Source: Paracoccus sp. SCSIO 75233 (GTDB lineage Bacteria > Pseudomonadota > Alphaproteobacteria > Rhodobacterales > Rhodobacteraceae). Taken from it: 64,000 bases of DNA. Made by a program: the position numbers and the translations under genes. The stretch spans positions 2,605,501 to 2,669,500 of the forward strand of contig NZ_CP115757.1 of assembly GCF_027912675.1 (NCBI RefSeq), in the 5' to 3' direction. The notes beneath the pieces are model-generated. The model was not told the DNA's origin, did not search any database, and saw only the letters and a list, made by a program, of their open reading frames with translations. Of the stretch, positions 20,599-29,169 are shown in pieces. Each line of letters opens with the position of its first letter. The first letter of the stretch is position 1.

Positions 20599-21506
20599 CC
20601 GGCCTCTTTGACCGCCGTCTGAATGTGATCGACCATGAAGTCGATGAAAAGCCGCGTCTTCGGGTCCTGACGGCGCCGATGCGTGTACAGACACGCCATC
20701 TGCACCGGCAAAGGTGGTTGATGCGGCAGCACGGCAACCAGACGGCCGTCGCGCAGGTGATCGACCACCTCGAACACCGGCTTCAGCACGATCCCCAGAC
20801 CGGCCAATGCCCAGCCGGTCAGAACCTCGCCGTGATCGCATTCCAGCGGCCCCTCCACCGGAACCCGCTCGATCCCGTCATCGGTCTGTAAGGGCCACTG
20901 AAATTCCGGCGCACCGGGAAAGCGCAAATTCAGGCAGTCATGCTTGCTTTTGACCAGATCGGCGGTACTGGCCGGCACGCCGCGCTGCGCCAGATAGTCC
21001 GGTGACGCGCAAAGCACCCGCGGGCAATCCGCGATCTTTCTGATCCGCATCGAGGAATCCTCGGGGTGGCCAAGGAAAAACGCCGCATCCAGACCCTCCG
21101 CCGCAATATCCAGCCGCCGGTCGGACAGGCGCAACCTGATGTTGATTTCCGGATATGTCTCGCGAAACGCAGGCACGGCGGGCGCGATCAGCCGCTGCCC
21201 GACGCCCAGAGGTGCTGCAACATATAACGTGCCGCGCGGATTGGCGGTGACATCGCTGATCTCCGCCTCCGCCTCGTCCACGGCCTCCAGAATCTTGACG
21301 GCACCGGGATAGAAAATCTGCCCCTGCTCCGTCGGGTTCAGCATCCGCGTGGTGCGCTGAAACAGCCTTACACCCAGATGTTCCTCAAGCTGCGAGATCC
21401 GCGACGACGCCACAGCCGCCGAAATCCGCAGATCCCGCGCCGCCGCCGACATCGACCCAAGGTCATAGACGCGAATGAATGTGCGGATGTTATCCAGATA
21501 GGCCAT
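20583..21506 (-). CDS. LysR-family transcriptional regulator
   Basis: A 307-residue regulator with the helix-turn-helix at residues 1-60 ([26 protein letters not shown], then [21 protein letters not shown]). The rest is a type 2 periplasmic-binding-like effector domain ([19 protein letters not shown]). Start chosen at 21506; the frame stays open 29 codons further but those residues precede the conserved HTH. Position between hiuH and the malate synthase gene suggests it controls ureide/glyoxylate use. That is inference; the effector is unknown. Confidence 0.88.
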   Translation of the reverse strand: MAYLDNIRTFIRVYDLGSMSAAARDLRISAAVASSRISQLEEHLGVRLFQRTTRMLNPTEQGQIFYPGAVKILEAVDEAEAEISDVTANPRGTLYVAAPLGVGQRLIAPAVPAFRETYPEINIRLRLSDRRLDIAAEGLDAAFFLGHPEDSSMRIRKIADCPRVLCASPDYLAQRGVPASTADLVKSKHDCLNLRFPGAPEFQWPLQTDDGIERVPVEGPLECDHGEVLTGWALAGLGIVLKPVFEVVDHLRDGRLVAVLPHQPPLPVQMACLYTHRRRQDPKTRLFIDFMVDHIQTAVKEAGQLPR

Positions 21507-21558
21507 GCGAAATCTTCGGCAAAATTTGAAATGATTCACCGTTTTTCGCATAAAGCCG

Positions 21559-21586
21559 AACGCCGCGCCAGATGCGGCGCGGCGTT
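21559..21586 (-). terminator. Strong hairpin after the malate synthase gene
   Basis: A perfect 11-bp stem (AACGCCGCGCC, 21559-21569, with GGCGCGGCGTT, 21576-21586) and a 6-nt loop lie 38 bp past the glcB stop codon. On the minus strand no long T run follows (CGGCTTTATG), so efficiency as an intrinsic terminator is uncertain. It separates glcB from the downstream LysR gene. Confidence 0.55.
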
Positions 21587-21623
21587 TGGACATATTGCAA
21601 TCGCCAATGGCAGACGGTCCCGG

Positions 21624-23780
21624 TCACGCGACCCCGTGCTTTTCCTTGAATTTCAGCCGGTATTCATGAAGCAGCGGCTCCGTATAGCCCGAGGGCTGCG
21701 CGCGACCCTTGAACACCAGATCGCAGGCCGCCTGAAACGCGAGCGAATTCGACCCGTCACCCATCGGCAGATAGGCCGGATCGCCCTCATTCTGCCGGTC
21801 GACGATGGCGGCGGCCTTCTTCATCGCCTCCATCACACGATCCTCGCTGACCACACCATGATGCAGCCAGTTGGCGAGCATCTGGGAGCTGATCCGGCAG
21901 GTCGCCCGGTCCTCCATCTGGCCGACATCGTTGATGTCCGGCACCTTCGAGCAACCGACGCCCTGATCGACCCAGCGGACCACATAGCCCAGAATACCCT
22001 GTGCGTTGTTCAGGATTTCCGCGTCGATCTCGTCATCCGGATAGAGGTTCGACGGCGCCAGCGGGATCTCCAGCAGCTCATCCAGCGTCCGGCGCGGCAC
22101 CTGTTTCAGGATCTCGTCCTGACGCTCATGCACATTCACCTGATGGTAATGCGTCGCGTGCAGCGTGGCGGCGGTCGGCGACGGCACCCAGGCACAGTTC
22201 GCACCGGATTTCGGGTGGCCGATCTTGGCCTCCAGCATCGCTTCCATCCGGTCGGGCATGGCCCACATGCCCTTGCCGATCTGACCCTTGCCCTGGAAAC
22301 CGCAGGCCAGCGCGATATCGACATTGCGGTCCTCATAGGCGGACAGCCATGTCTCATCCTTCATCTGCGCCTTGCGCTTCATCACCCCCGCTTCCATCGA
22401 GGTATGAATTTCATCCCCCGTCCGGTCGAGGAAGCCCGTATTCACGAAGGCGACCCGATGTTTCGCGGCGCGGATGCACTCCTTGAGATTGGCGGAGGTA
22501 CGCCGCTCCTCATCCATGATGCCCAGCTTCACGGTGTGGCGCGGCAGGCCCAGAATATCCTCGACCGCCCCGAAAATATCGTCCGCCAGCGCAACCTCAT
22601 CCGGCCCGTGCATCTTCGGCTTCACCACATAGACCGACGCGGCCGAATTCGCCTGCTTCCCCTTCAGATCGTGGATCGCCGCGGCCACGGTGAACAGCGC
22701 GTCCAAGAGCCCCTCCGGCGCTTCCTTGCCGTCTGCGGTCAGCACGGCCGGGTTGGTCATCAGATGGCCGACATTGCGCACGAACATCAGCGCCCGGCCC
22801 TTGAGGCTCGCCGCTTGCCCATCCGCGCCGGTATAGGCGATGTCATCGGCAAGCCGGCGGGTCATCTGCTTGCCGCCTTTCTCGAAGCTCTCCTGCAACG
22901 TGCCCTTCATCAGGCCCAGCCAGTTGCCGTAAGCCAGAACCTTGTCGGTCGCATCGACGGCGGCCACCGAATCCTCGCAATCCATGATCGCGGTCAGCGC
23001 CGATTCCAGCCGCACATCAGCGACGCCTGCCTTGTCGGTCTTGCCGATGGCGTGATCGCGGTTGATGTCGATGATGATGTGCAGCCCGTTATGAACCAGC
23101 ACGATCCCCTTGGGCGCATCCGCCGCACCGATATAGCCCGCCAATGCCGTCGGATCGGCCAGCCCGACCTCGCCGCTGCCGGTCGCAACCACCAGCTTGC
23201 CACCCTTCACGACATATCCCGTCGCATCAGCATGGCTCGCCCCGTCCAGCGGGACCGCGCCGTCCAGAAAATCCTTCGCCCAGGCGATCACCTGCGCGCC
23301 GCGCGCCGGATCGTAGCCCTTGCCCTCCGGCAGGCTGCCCATAGCGTCAGAGCCATAAAGCGCATCGTAAAGACTGCCCCACCTTGCATTCGCCGCATTC
23401 AGCGCAAACCGCGCGTTCATCACCGGCACCACAAGCTGCGGGCCGCATACCGTGGCGATCTCAGGATCGACATTCGCCGTCTCGATGACGAAATCACCGC
23501 CCTCCGGCACCAGATAGCCGATCTCTTCCAGAAACGCGCGATAGGCCGACGCATCATGCGCCGCACTCCGGTGATCCAGATGCCAGCGGTCGACCTTGGC
23601 CTGCAGATCCTCACGGCGGGCCAGCGCGTCAGCATTCAGCGGCCCGAAACGCCCGACCAGATCGGAAAGCCCCTTCCAGAAATCTTCGGCAGAGACGCCC
23701 GTTCCCGGCAGCAATTCACCCTCAGCGAATTTCGCCAGCTCATCGGCCACCTGCAACCCGGATTTCTGAACATATGCCAT
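21624..23780 (-). CDS. glcB: Malate synthase G
   Basis: A 718-residue monomeric malate synthase (isoform G length), condensing glyoxylate with acetyl-CoA to malate. It opens [42 protein letters not shown]-equivalent [14 protein letters not shown], and [17 protein letters not shown] are family landmarks. Within a ureide-degradation block its likely role is to assimilate the glyoxylate released by AllA. It can also serve glycolate or C2 metabolism. No isocitrate lyase gene is in the window. Confidence 0.96.
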   Translation of the reverse strand: MAYVQKSGLQVADELAKFAEGELLPGTGVSAEDFWKGLSDLVGRFGPLNADALARREDLQAKVDRWHLDHRSAAHDASAYRAFLEEIGYLVPEGGDFVIETANVDPEIATVCGPQLVVPVMNARFALNAANARWGSLYDALYGSDAMGSLPEGKGYDPARGAQVIAWAKDFLDGAVPLDGASHADATGYVVKGGKLVVATGSGEVGLADPTALAGYIGAADAPKGIVLVHNGLHIIIDINRDHAIGKTDKAGVADVRLESALTAIMDCEDSVAAVDATDKVLAYGNWLGLMKGTLQESFEKGGKQMTRRLADDIAYTGADGQAASLKGRALMFVRNVGHLMTNPAVLTADGKEAPEGLLDALFTVAAAIHDLKGKQANSAASVYVVKPKMHGPDEVALADDIFGAVEDILGLPRHTVKLGIMDEERRTSANLKECIRAAKHRVAFVNTGFLDRTGDEIHTSMEAGVMKRKAQMKDETWLSAYEDRNVDIALACGFQGKGQIGKGMWAMPDRMEAMLEAKIGHPKSGANCAWVPSPTAATLHATHYHQVNVHERQDEILKQVPRRTLDELLEIPLAPSNLYPDDEIDAEILNNAQGILGYVVRWVDQGVGCSKVPDINDVGQMEDRATCRISSQMLANWLHHGVVSEDRVMEAMKKAAAIVDRQNEGDPAYLPMGDGSNSLAFQAACDLVFKGRAQPSGYTEPLLHEYRLKFKEKHGVA

Positions 23781-23879
23781 ATCGTCGCTTCCCCATATTA
23801 TTAATCGGCAGGCATTCCGCCCGCCGACCTGTTTTCAACATATCGCTGTGTCAGGGCAAGCCCTGTTAGCACAAACGCA

Positions 23880-23904
23880 GCGGCGCGACCTCCCTTCGCG
23901 CCGC
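23880..23904 (-). terminator. Hairpin after the NCS2 permease gene
   Basis: A perfect 9-bp stem (GCGGCGCGA, 23880-23888, with TCGCGCCGC, 23896-23904) with a 7-nt loop begins 11 bp after the permease stop codon on the minus strand and is followed by TGCGTTTGTG. Position and symmetry fit a terminator, though the T content is modest. Confidence 0.55.
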
Positions 23905-23914
23905 CATATGCGGC

Positions 23915-25408
23915 TCAGTGCCCGCCGTCGGACTGCATCGCCGCCTCGCGCAGATCGTCATCCGAGACCGACTCGGCCCCGTTGAAGATCATGTTCAGGA
24001 TCAGCGCCGTCAGCGATGCCAGCAGAATGCCGGAATCGATCAGCGGGTGAATCGCATGCGGGATGTGCATCTTGAAGTCAGGCGCGATCAGCGGGATCAT
24101 CCCCATCCCAAGCGACACCGCCACGATAAAGGCGTTGGAGCGGTTATCCTTGAAATCCACCGCTGTAAGGATGCGGATACCCGTCGCGGCAACCATGCCG
24201 AACATGACCAGCCCGGCCCCGCCCAGCACAACCGTCGGCAGCGCCTCGACCAGCGCACCCATCTTCGGCACCAGCCCCAGAAAGATCATGATGACCCCAC
24301 CCGCGACGCACACAAAGCGGGAGCGCACGCCGGTCACACCGACCAGCCCGACATTCTGGCTGAACGAAGTGTAGGGGAAGGTGTTGAACAACCCGCCGAT
24401 AAACGTGCCCAGACCATCGGTGCGCAGACCTGCCGCAAGCTGGGCCTGCGTCGGTCGGCGGTTACACATCTCGCCCAGTGCAAGGAACATGCCCAGCGAT
24501 TCGATCATCACCACGATCATCACCAGCGTCATGGTCAGGATCATGATCGGATCGAAAATCGGCATCCCGAAATGCAGGGGCGTAATCAGCGCGAACCAGT
24601 CCGCCGTCGCGACCCGGTCGAAATGCATCAACCCGATGGCGGCAGCGACGACTGCGCCGATGATAATACCGATCAGAACCGCGACATTGGCGAAAAAGCC
24701 GCGCGCATATTTCATCACCAGAATAATCGCGCCCAGCACGACTGCCGCGATCAGCATGTTCTGCGGGGCGGCATAGGCCGGGTTGTCCATCGTCGGCGCA
24801 AGCGCGAAGCCCTGCGGCAATTCCGGGACACCGTTCAGACCCTGCACCGTATTCACCCATGCCTGCGCATCCGGGTTCACCGTGCGCGGCGCGGTCGGCC
24901 CGACCGGCAGCCCGAATATCCAGTTGATCCCGATCCGCATCAGGCTGACCCCGATGACAAGGATGATCGACCCCGTCACGACCGGCGGGAAAAACCGGAT
25001 CAGCCGCGACATCAGGGGCGCGATGAGCATCGAAATCACCCCGGCGGCCATGATCGCGCCGAACAGCATCCGCGCACCCTCGGTCCCCGGATTGGCCAGC
25101 GCGATCGACACCATCGGCCCAACAGAGGCAAAGGTAACGCCCATCATCACCGGCAGCTTGACGCCGAAAAGCGGCCCCATGCCATAGGACTGCACGATTG
25201 TGATCACACCGCAGACGAACAGGTCGGCGGAGATCAGGAACGCCACCTGCTCCGGCTCCAGCCCAAGCGCGCGGCCCACGATCAAGGGCACCGCAATGGC
25301 ACCTGCATACATCACCAGCACATGCTGCAAACCAAGCGTGAACAGCTTCGCCGGTGGCAAAATCTGATCCACGTTATTTTCCGGTAAATCCGTTATATCT
25401 GAGGCCAT
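23915..25408 (-). CDS. Purine (xanthine/urate-type) permease, NCS2 family
   Basis: A 497-residue polytopic transporter with the NCS2 fold. LGLQHVLVMYAGAIAVPLIVGRALGL covers the first helix. The motif SLGMFLALGEMCNRRPT holds the conserved Glu, and FPYTSFSQNVGLVGVTGVRSR holds the QNVGLV stretch seen in xanthine and uric acid carriers. The start is fixed by a GGGAGGGGGAG ribosome site ending 6 nt before the ATG at 25408; an in-frame ATG 30 bp upstream is inside that leader. The catabolic neighbours suggest urate, xanthine or allantoin-related purines as substrate. Confidence 0.93.
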   Translation of the reverse strand: MASDITDLPENNVDQILPPAKLFTLGLQHVLVMYAGAIAVPLIVGRALGLEPEQVAFLISADLFVCGVITIVQSYGMGPLFGVKLPVMMGVTFASVGPMVSIALANPGTEGARMLFGAIMAAGVISMLIAPLMSRLIRFFPPVVTGSIILVIGVSLMRIGINWIFGLPVGPTAPRTVNPDAQAWVNTVQGLNGVPELPQGFALAPTMDNPAYAAPQNMLIAAVVLGAIILVMKYARGFFANVAVLIGIIIGAVVAAAIGLMHFDRVATADWFALITPLHFGMPIFDPIMILTMTLVMIVVMIESLGMFLALGEMCNRRPTQAQLAAGLRTDGLGTFIGGLFNTFPYTSFSQNVGLVGVTGVRSRFVCVAGGVIMIFLGLVPKMGALVEALPTVVLGGAGLVMFGMVAATGIRILTAVDFKDNRSNAFIVAVSLGMGMIPLIAPDFKMHIPHAIHPLIDSGILLASLTALILNMIFNGAESVSDDDLREAAMQSDGGH

Positions 25409-25524
25409 TGCGGTCTCCCCCTCCCTGATAAACTTCATAACTCACGATCAGGCCACGGTGCTTTTTTCCGTTTTTCTTTGCCCGACCCGGACATGATGTC
25501 CGAAAATGAAAACTCGTTTCCGCG

Positions 25525-26349
25525 TCAGCGGCCCAGCGTCATATGCCGGTTGACATCCTTATAGAGCAGATAGCGGAACGGCCCCGGCCCGCCCGCATAG
25601 CAGGCCTGCGGGCAGAAGGCGCGCAGCCACATGAAATCGCCCGCCTCGACCTCCACCCAGTCCTGATTGAGCCGGTAGACCGCCTTGCCCTCCAGCACAT
25701 AAAGACCGTGCTCCATCACATGCGTCTCGGCAAACGGGATCACCCCGCCCGGCTGGAAGGTCACGATGGTGACATGCATATCGTGGCGCAGGTCATTGGG
25801 ATCGACGAACCGCGTCGTCGCCCATGCGCCATTCGTGTCCGGCATCGGCGTCGGCGCGATATCGCGCTCATTGGTGACGAAGGCGTCGGGCGCGTCCAGC
25901 CCCTCGACCGGCTGATAGGCCTTGCGGACCCAGTGAAACCGCGCCGGAACGCCACCGTCATTCATCAGCGCCCAGTCGCTGCCCGGCGGGATATAGGCGT
26001 AACCGCCCGGCCCCATCTCATGCTCATTGCCAGCAAGTGTCAGGGTAACCGTCCCCTCGACGACGAACAGAACCGCCTCCGCCGCCGGATCGCTCTCCGG
26101 ACGTGAAGAACCGCCCCCCGGCGAAACCTCCGCGATATATTGCGAAAACGTCTCCGCGAAGCCGGACAGCGGCCGCGCAATCACCCAGAACCGCGACTTC
26201 TCCCAGAACGGCAGGAACGACGTCACAATATCGCTGAACGTCCCTTTCGGGATCACCGCATAAGCATCGGTGAACATCGCCCGGTCGGTCAGAAGCTGCG
26301 TCTGCGGCGGCAGCCCGCCGGTCGGTGCGTAATACTGTCTGTCCGTCAT
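25525..26349 (-). CDS. allE: (S)-Ureidoglycine aminohydrolase
   Basis: A 274-residue bicupin converting (S)-ureidoglycine to (S)-ureidoglycolate with ammonia release. It opens RQYYAPTGGLPPQTQLLTDRA. The C-terminal cupin carries the Mn-binding set: Glu, His and His in AETHVMEHGLYVLEGKAVY, and Gln in CPQACYAGG, followed by FRYLLYKDVNRH. The start at 26349 has a GGAGGAC ribosome site 4 nt upstream. It is the step between allantoate amidohydrolase, not found here, and AllA. Confidence 0.93.
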   Translation of the reverse strand: MTDRQYYAPTGGLPPQTQLLTDRAMFTDAYAVIPKGTFSDIVTSFLPFWEKSRFWVIARPLSGFAETFSQYIAEVSPGGGSSRPESDPAAEAVLFVVEGTVTLTLAGNEHEMGPGGYAYIPPGSDWALMNDGGVPARFHWVRKAYQPVEGLDAPDAFVTNERDIAPTPMPDTNGAWATTRFVDPNDLRHDMHVTIVTFQPGGVIPFAETHVMEHGLYVLEGKAVYRLNQDWVEVEAGDFMWLRAFCPQACYAGGPGPFRYLLYKDVNRHMTLGR

Positions 26350-26536
26350 GCCGGTCCTCCATCGGTTCGGTCCATGAAACAGCGCAGCCCCGCAATTGCC
26401 AAGAATTATGGCGCACGGCCGAGCCTGAAGCATTCATAGGCAGATTTTGACAATCGCACCGCCCGGCCTATTTCTCCGCTTCCATTCAGGGCGTTATGCG
26501 CTCAGAATAACCGCGCATCATCAGAAAGGCCCCGCC

Positions 26537-27070
26537 ATGTCCCGCCCTGCCCGCATCGCCATCCTCACCGTCTCCGACCGCGCCGCCATCGGCGAATATG
26601 AGGATAAGGGCAGCCCCGGCGCAGAGGCCTGGCTGCGCTCCACCATCACCTCCCCGATGGAGATCGCCCGCCATATCGTCCCCGACGGGCGCGAAACCGT
26701 CGCCACCAAACTCCGCGAGCTTTGCGATAACGGCGCCGATCTGATCCTCGTCACCGGCGGCACCGGCCCCGCCCCCCGCGACCTGACACCGGAGGCGGTC
26801 ATGGACATCGCGGAACGCGAATATCCCGGCTTCGGAGAGGAAATGCGCCGCGCCTCCCTCCGCGAGGTGCCGACCGCCATCCTCTCGCGCCAGACCGCCG
26901 TCAGCCGGGGGCGGACGCTGATCATCACCATCCCCGGCAAACCCTCGGCCATCGCCACCTGCCTGAACGCGGTCTTTGCCGCCGTGCCCTACTGCCTCGA
27001 CCTCATGGGTGCCGCCCGGATCGAGACCGACCCGGCCAAGATCGCAGCCTTCCGGCCCAAAGGAAAATGA
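26537..27070 (+). CDS. mogA: Molybdopterin adenylyltransferase (MogA-type)
   Basis: A 177-residue MoCF-biosynthesis protein that adenylates molybdopterin before metal insertion. The family motifs are ILTVSDRAAIGEYEDKGSP, LILVTGGTGPAPRDLTPEA and LIITIPGKPSAIATCLNAVF. GTGPAPRD is the Mog/MoaB nucleotide loop, with PAPRD favouring MogA. Start at 26537, with an AAAGG sequence 8 nt upstream. A molybdenum-dependent xanthine dehydrogenase would need this cofactor, so its place next to purine genes may be meaningful. Confidence 0.9.
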   Translation: MSRPARIAILTVSDRAAIGEYEDKGSPGAEAWLRSTITSPMEIARHIVPDGRETVATKLRELCDNGADLILVTGGTGPAPRDLTPEAVMDIAEREYPGFGEEMRRASLREVPTAILSRQTAVSRGRTLIITIPGKPSAIATCLNAVFAAVPYCLDLMGAARIETDPAKIAAFRPKGK

Positions 27071-27095
27071 CCCGCCCGACGCTGCACCGGACGGG
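27071..27095. terminator. Hairpin between convergent mogA and membrane-protein genes
   Basis: CCCGCCCG and CGGACGGG (27071-27078 and 27088-27095) pair with one mismatch across a 9-nt loop, directly after the mogA stop. There is no clear T run on either side. It may act as a weak bidirectional terminator. Confidence 0.35.
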
Positions 27096-27103
27096 ACAAC
27101 ACC

Positions 27104-27676
27104 TCAGGCGATTTCCGGCTGTGCCGCGACAACGCCGCCGCGCAGCATCGTCACACCCCAGATCAGCAACCCGGCCCCGACCGCCACGGCCCCTGCATCC
27201 TGCATGAAAGCGGGCATCAGCGGCGGCAACGACAGCGGGATCGCACCAAGCGCATAAATGATCGCCCCCTGCCGGACCCGGCCACCTGTGGGCCACGCCA
27301 CGACAGCCAGCACCAGTGCTGACAGCAGGAACGTCACACCGATCACCGCCAGATGCGGGCCGATCACCGTGACCACGCCGCCCACCTCATCCATCATCAG
27401 GGACGGGAACAGGAAATTCATCAGGAAGGTCACCACCACCAACCCGGCCAGCCCCAGAACGGTCAGCACAAAGCCCAGCACCGCCAGCGCCTCATGATCC
27501 CGGCGCAGGGTCAGCCAGAACCCCGGAAACCCGATCAGACCCAGCACCGGCACAAAACCCCCGATCCCCGGATTGCGCCCCGCGGCGACAAGGTCGACCA
27601 GCGTATCCGCGATATAAGCTGCACCCGCCAGACAAAGCGCCACAGCGGAAACCCTTAGAAACAGTCTCGAAATCAT
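27104..27676 (-). CDS. Uncharacterised integral membrane protein (PadR-linked)
   Basis: A 190-residue protein I do not recognise. It has about six hydrophobic segments and resembles DUF4386-type multi-pass proteins in outline, without a motif I can name. The ATG at 27676 follows a GGTGAG ribosome site; a GTG three codons upstream is possible. It is divergent from a PadR regulator, and a two-turn inverted repeat lies immediately before its start. That suggests the PadR protein represses it, a common arrangement for PadR-controlled membrane proteins and efflux systems. Confidence 0.72.
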   Translation of the reverse strand: MISRLFLRVSAVALCLAGAAYIADTLVDLVAAGRNPGIGGFVPVLGLIGFPGFWLTLRRDHEALAVLGFVLTVLGLAGLVVVTFLMNFLFPSLMMDEVGGVVTVIGPHLAVIGVTFLLSALVLAVVAWPTGGRVRQGAIIYALGAIPLSLPPLMPAFMQDAGAVAVGAGLLIWGVTMLRGGVVAAQPEIA

Positions 27677-27684
27677 GATACTCA

Positions 27685-27717
27685 CCCATATTGGAAACCC
27701 GTCGAATCCAATATAGG
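27685..27717. promoter_or_regulatory. Inverted repeat, candidate PadR operator
   Basis: CCCATATTGGA (27685-27695) and TCCAATATAGG (27707-27717) are inverted repeats matching at 10 of 11 positions, with centres 22 bp apart, two helical turns. The repeat lies between the divergent membrane-protein and PadR genes and 9 bp from the former's ATG, a good position for repression. Confidence 0.6.
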
Positions 27718-27755
27718 ACTACGCATATATGATTCGTCTACTATAAACCGGTCTC

Positions 27756-28307
27756 ATGTCGCTGAATTTTGCCATTCTCGGGCTGCTCACCTTCCAGCCA
27801 ATGTCGGGCTACACGCTCAAAACCCGCTATTTCGACAAATCCATCGCGCATTTCTGGCCCGCCGATCAGGCCCAGATCTACCGCACGCTCGGCAGACTGG
27901 ACAGCGACGGGCTGGTCAGCGGCGAAACCATCGCCAGCGACAGCCGCCCCAATCAGCGCGTCTTCTCCATCACCGATCAGGGCCGCGCGGCGCTGACCGG
28001 CTGGCTCGGCACCGACCAGCCGCCCGCGATTGCCAAGGACCCGTTCCTCGTCCAGCTCTATTTCGGTCGCCTGCTCAGCCGCGACCAGATGCTGCGCGTC
28101 CTGCACGCCCGCCGCGCCGAACACGAAAAACTCCGCCAATATTTCGACGAGCTCCATCTCCCCGAGGCCAGCAGCGCAGAGATGCGCCGCCAGATCATCT
28201 TCGGCGGCATGACCCTCGATTTCGCCCGCAGGCGCGAACGCATGATGACCGAATGGCTGGACGCCTGCATCGCCACCGTCTCGGCCCTGCCAGCGGCGGG
28301 CGACTAG
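27756..28307 (+). CDS. PadR-family transcriptional regulator
   Basis: A 183-residue regulator. Residues 1-90 are the PadR winged helix (NFAILGLLTFQPMSGYTLKTRYFDKS, then QIYRTLGRLDSDGLVSGE and RVFSITDQGRAALTGWL). The remaining ~90 residues are the helical dimerisation domain of the VirR/PadR C-terminal type. It is divergent from the membrane-protein gene at 27104-27676 across an 79-bp spacer holding a matching inverted repeat. The effector is unknown. Confidence 0.9.
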   Translation: MSLNFAILGLLTFQPMSGYTLKTRYFDKSIAHFWPADQAQIYRTLGRLDSDGLVSGETIASDSRPNQRVFSITDQGRAALTGWLGTDQPPAIAKDPFLVQLYFGRLLSRDQMLRVLHARRAEHEKLRQYFDELHLPEASSAEMRRQIIFGGMTLDFARRRERMMTEWLDACIATVSALPAAGD

Positions 28308-28316
28308 CCCCGCCCC

Positions 28317-28826
28317 TCAGTCAATCGGTGCGGGCGGATAGGGCTGCGTGACCAGATGGCTCTTGCGCTTCTCGTAGAAGGTGTTGCCGCCGGCGGTCAG
28401 CACATAATGCATATTGTTGTAGGGGAAACGGTATCCGTAGGTGTGGAAGAACCGTGCCTTCTCAACCCCCCGCTGCCGCTCACCGCGCAGAACGGCAATC
28501 GCCGCTTCCCGCACATCCGGCAGGGCTTTGGAGTTCATGGGACGCGTCATCACCCCCGGCGCGAATTGCCCCTTCTGCGACACCACCCCGCAGACGGTAT
28601 TCGGAAAATCGTCCGAGGCGACGCGGTTCATCACCACATTGCCGACCGCGATCATGCCCGCGCGGCTGGACCTGTTCGCCTCGAAAAAGATCACCCGTTC
28701 CATGCAGTTCAGATCGTTCTTGGACCCCCGGCGCATGGGCGAGGAATCCCCGCCGCATCCTGCCAGAACAAACGCTGCGATAAGACCGGCCACGGAAAAC
28801 CGGGCCTTTGCTGTGTTGATTTTCAT
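28317..28826 (-). CDS. SleB-type cell wall hydrolase, predicted lipoprotein
   Basis: A 169-residue protein with a lipobox signal (FVLAGC, cysteine near residue 24), so it should be a membrane-anchored lipoprotein. The rest is a Hydrolase_2/SleB catalytic domain. CMERVIFFEANRSSRAGMIAVGNVVMNRV contains the catalytic Glu, and GQFAPG and FHTYGYRFPYNN follow. Such enzymes cleave peptidoglycan glycan strands. It is monocistronic; one of the 11-bp repeat arrays lies 192 bp upstream of its start. Confidence 0.88.
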   Translation of the reverse strand: MKINTAKARFSVAGLIAAFVLAGCGGDSSPMRRGSKNDLNCMERVIFFEANRSSRAGMIAVGNVVMNRVASDDFPNTVCGVVSQKGQFAPGVMTRPMNSKALPDVREAAIAVLRGERQRGVEKARFFHTYGYRFPYNNMHYVLTAGGNTFYEKRKSHLVTQPYPPAPID

Positions 28827-29017
28827 CTGCCTGTTTTTTTCACTGTTGCCTCACCCACCACTGTGCCAGCCAAATCGGGCAAGACAATAAAAAATGGCTG
28901 TGGCACCGTGCCGGGCCGGTCACGTTTGCGGCAAAAATCCTAACCAGTCGGACATATTTCAGTTTCCGTAGGGGCGACGCGGTTTTGGGCAGGCCAGACC
29001 GGACTTGTCATCTGCCG
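28827..29017 (-). promoter_or_regulatory. Leader/promoter region of the SleB-type gene
   Basis: With the repeat array beyond it, this is part of a 343-bp gene-free stretch between the SleB-type gene and gcvP. It is less GC-rich near the SleB start, with an AAAAAA-containing tract around 28890. I see no further gene in it. Confidence 0.4.
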
Positions 29018-29072
29018 GTGTACAGGCTGTGTACGTTCTGTGTACGCCCGGTGTACGCGCTGTGCAGCGGGT
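29018..29072. repeat. 11-bp-periodic direct repeat array A (GTGTAC core)
   Basis: Five consecutive 11-nt units: four start with a perfect GTGTAC (29018, 29029, 29040, 29051), the fifth with GTGCAG (29062). Unit spacers are 5 nt. The remaining bases to 29169 hold no gene that I can see. The array matches array B (42619-42673) unit by unit. It lies 98 bp past the gcvP stop and 192 bp before the SleB-type start codon. Confidence 0.85.
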
Positions 29073-29169
29073 TTTCCGGGCTTTTCAGCATAAGCCGCGC
29101 CACATCAGGCGGGGGCAGATTTGTAAAAACCGCCCTCCGCTTCGTGCCGGATCGCCGCTGCGGGCCGCG

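Noticed and set aside
21378..23804. 808-codon plus-strand open frame
   Set aside because: Antisense shadow of malate synthase G, with a basic, low-complexity composition and no motif.
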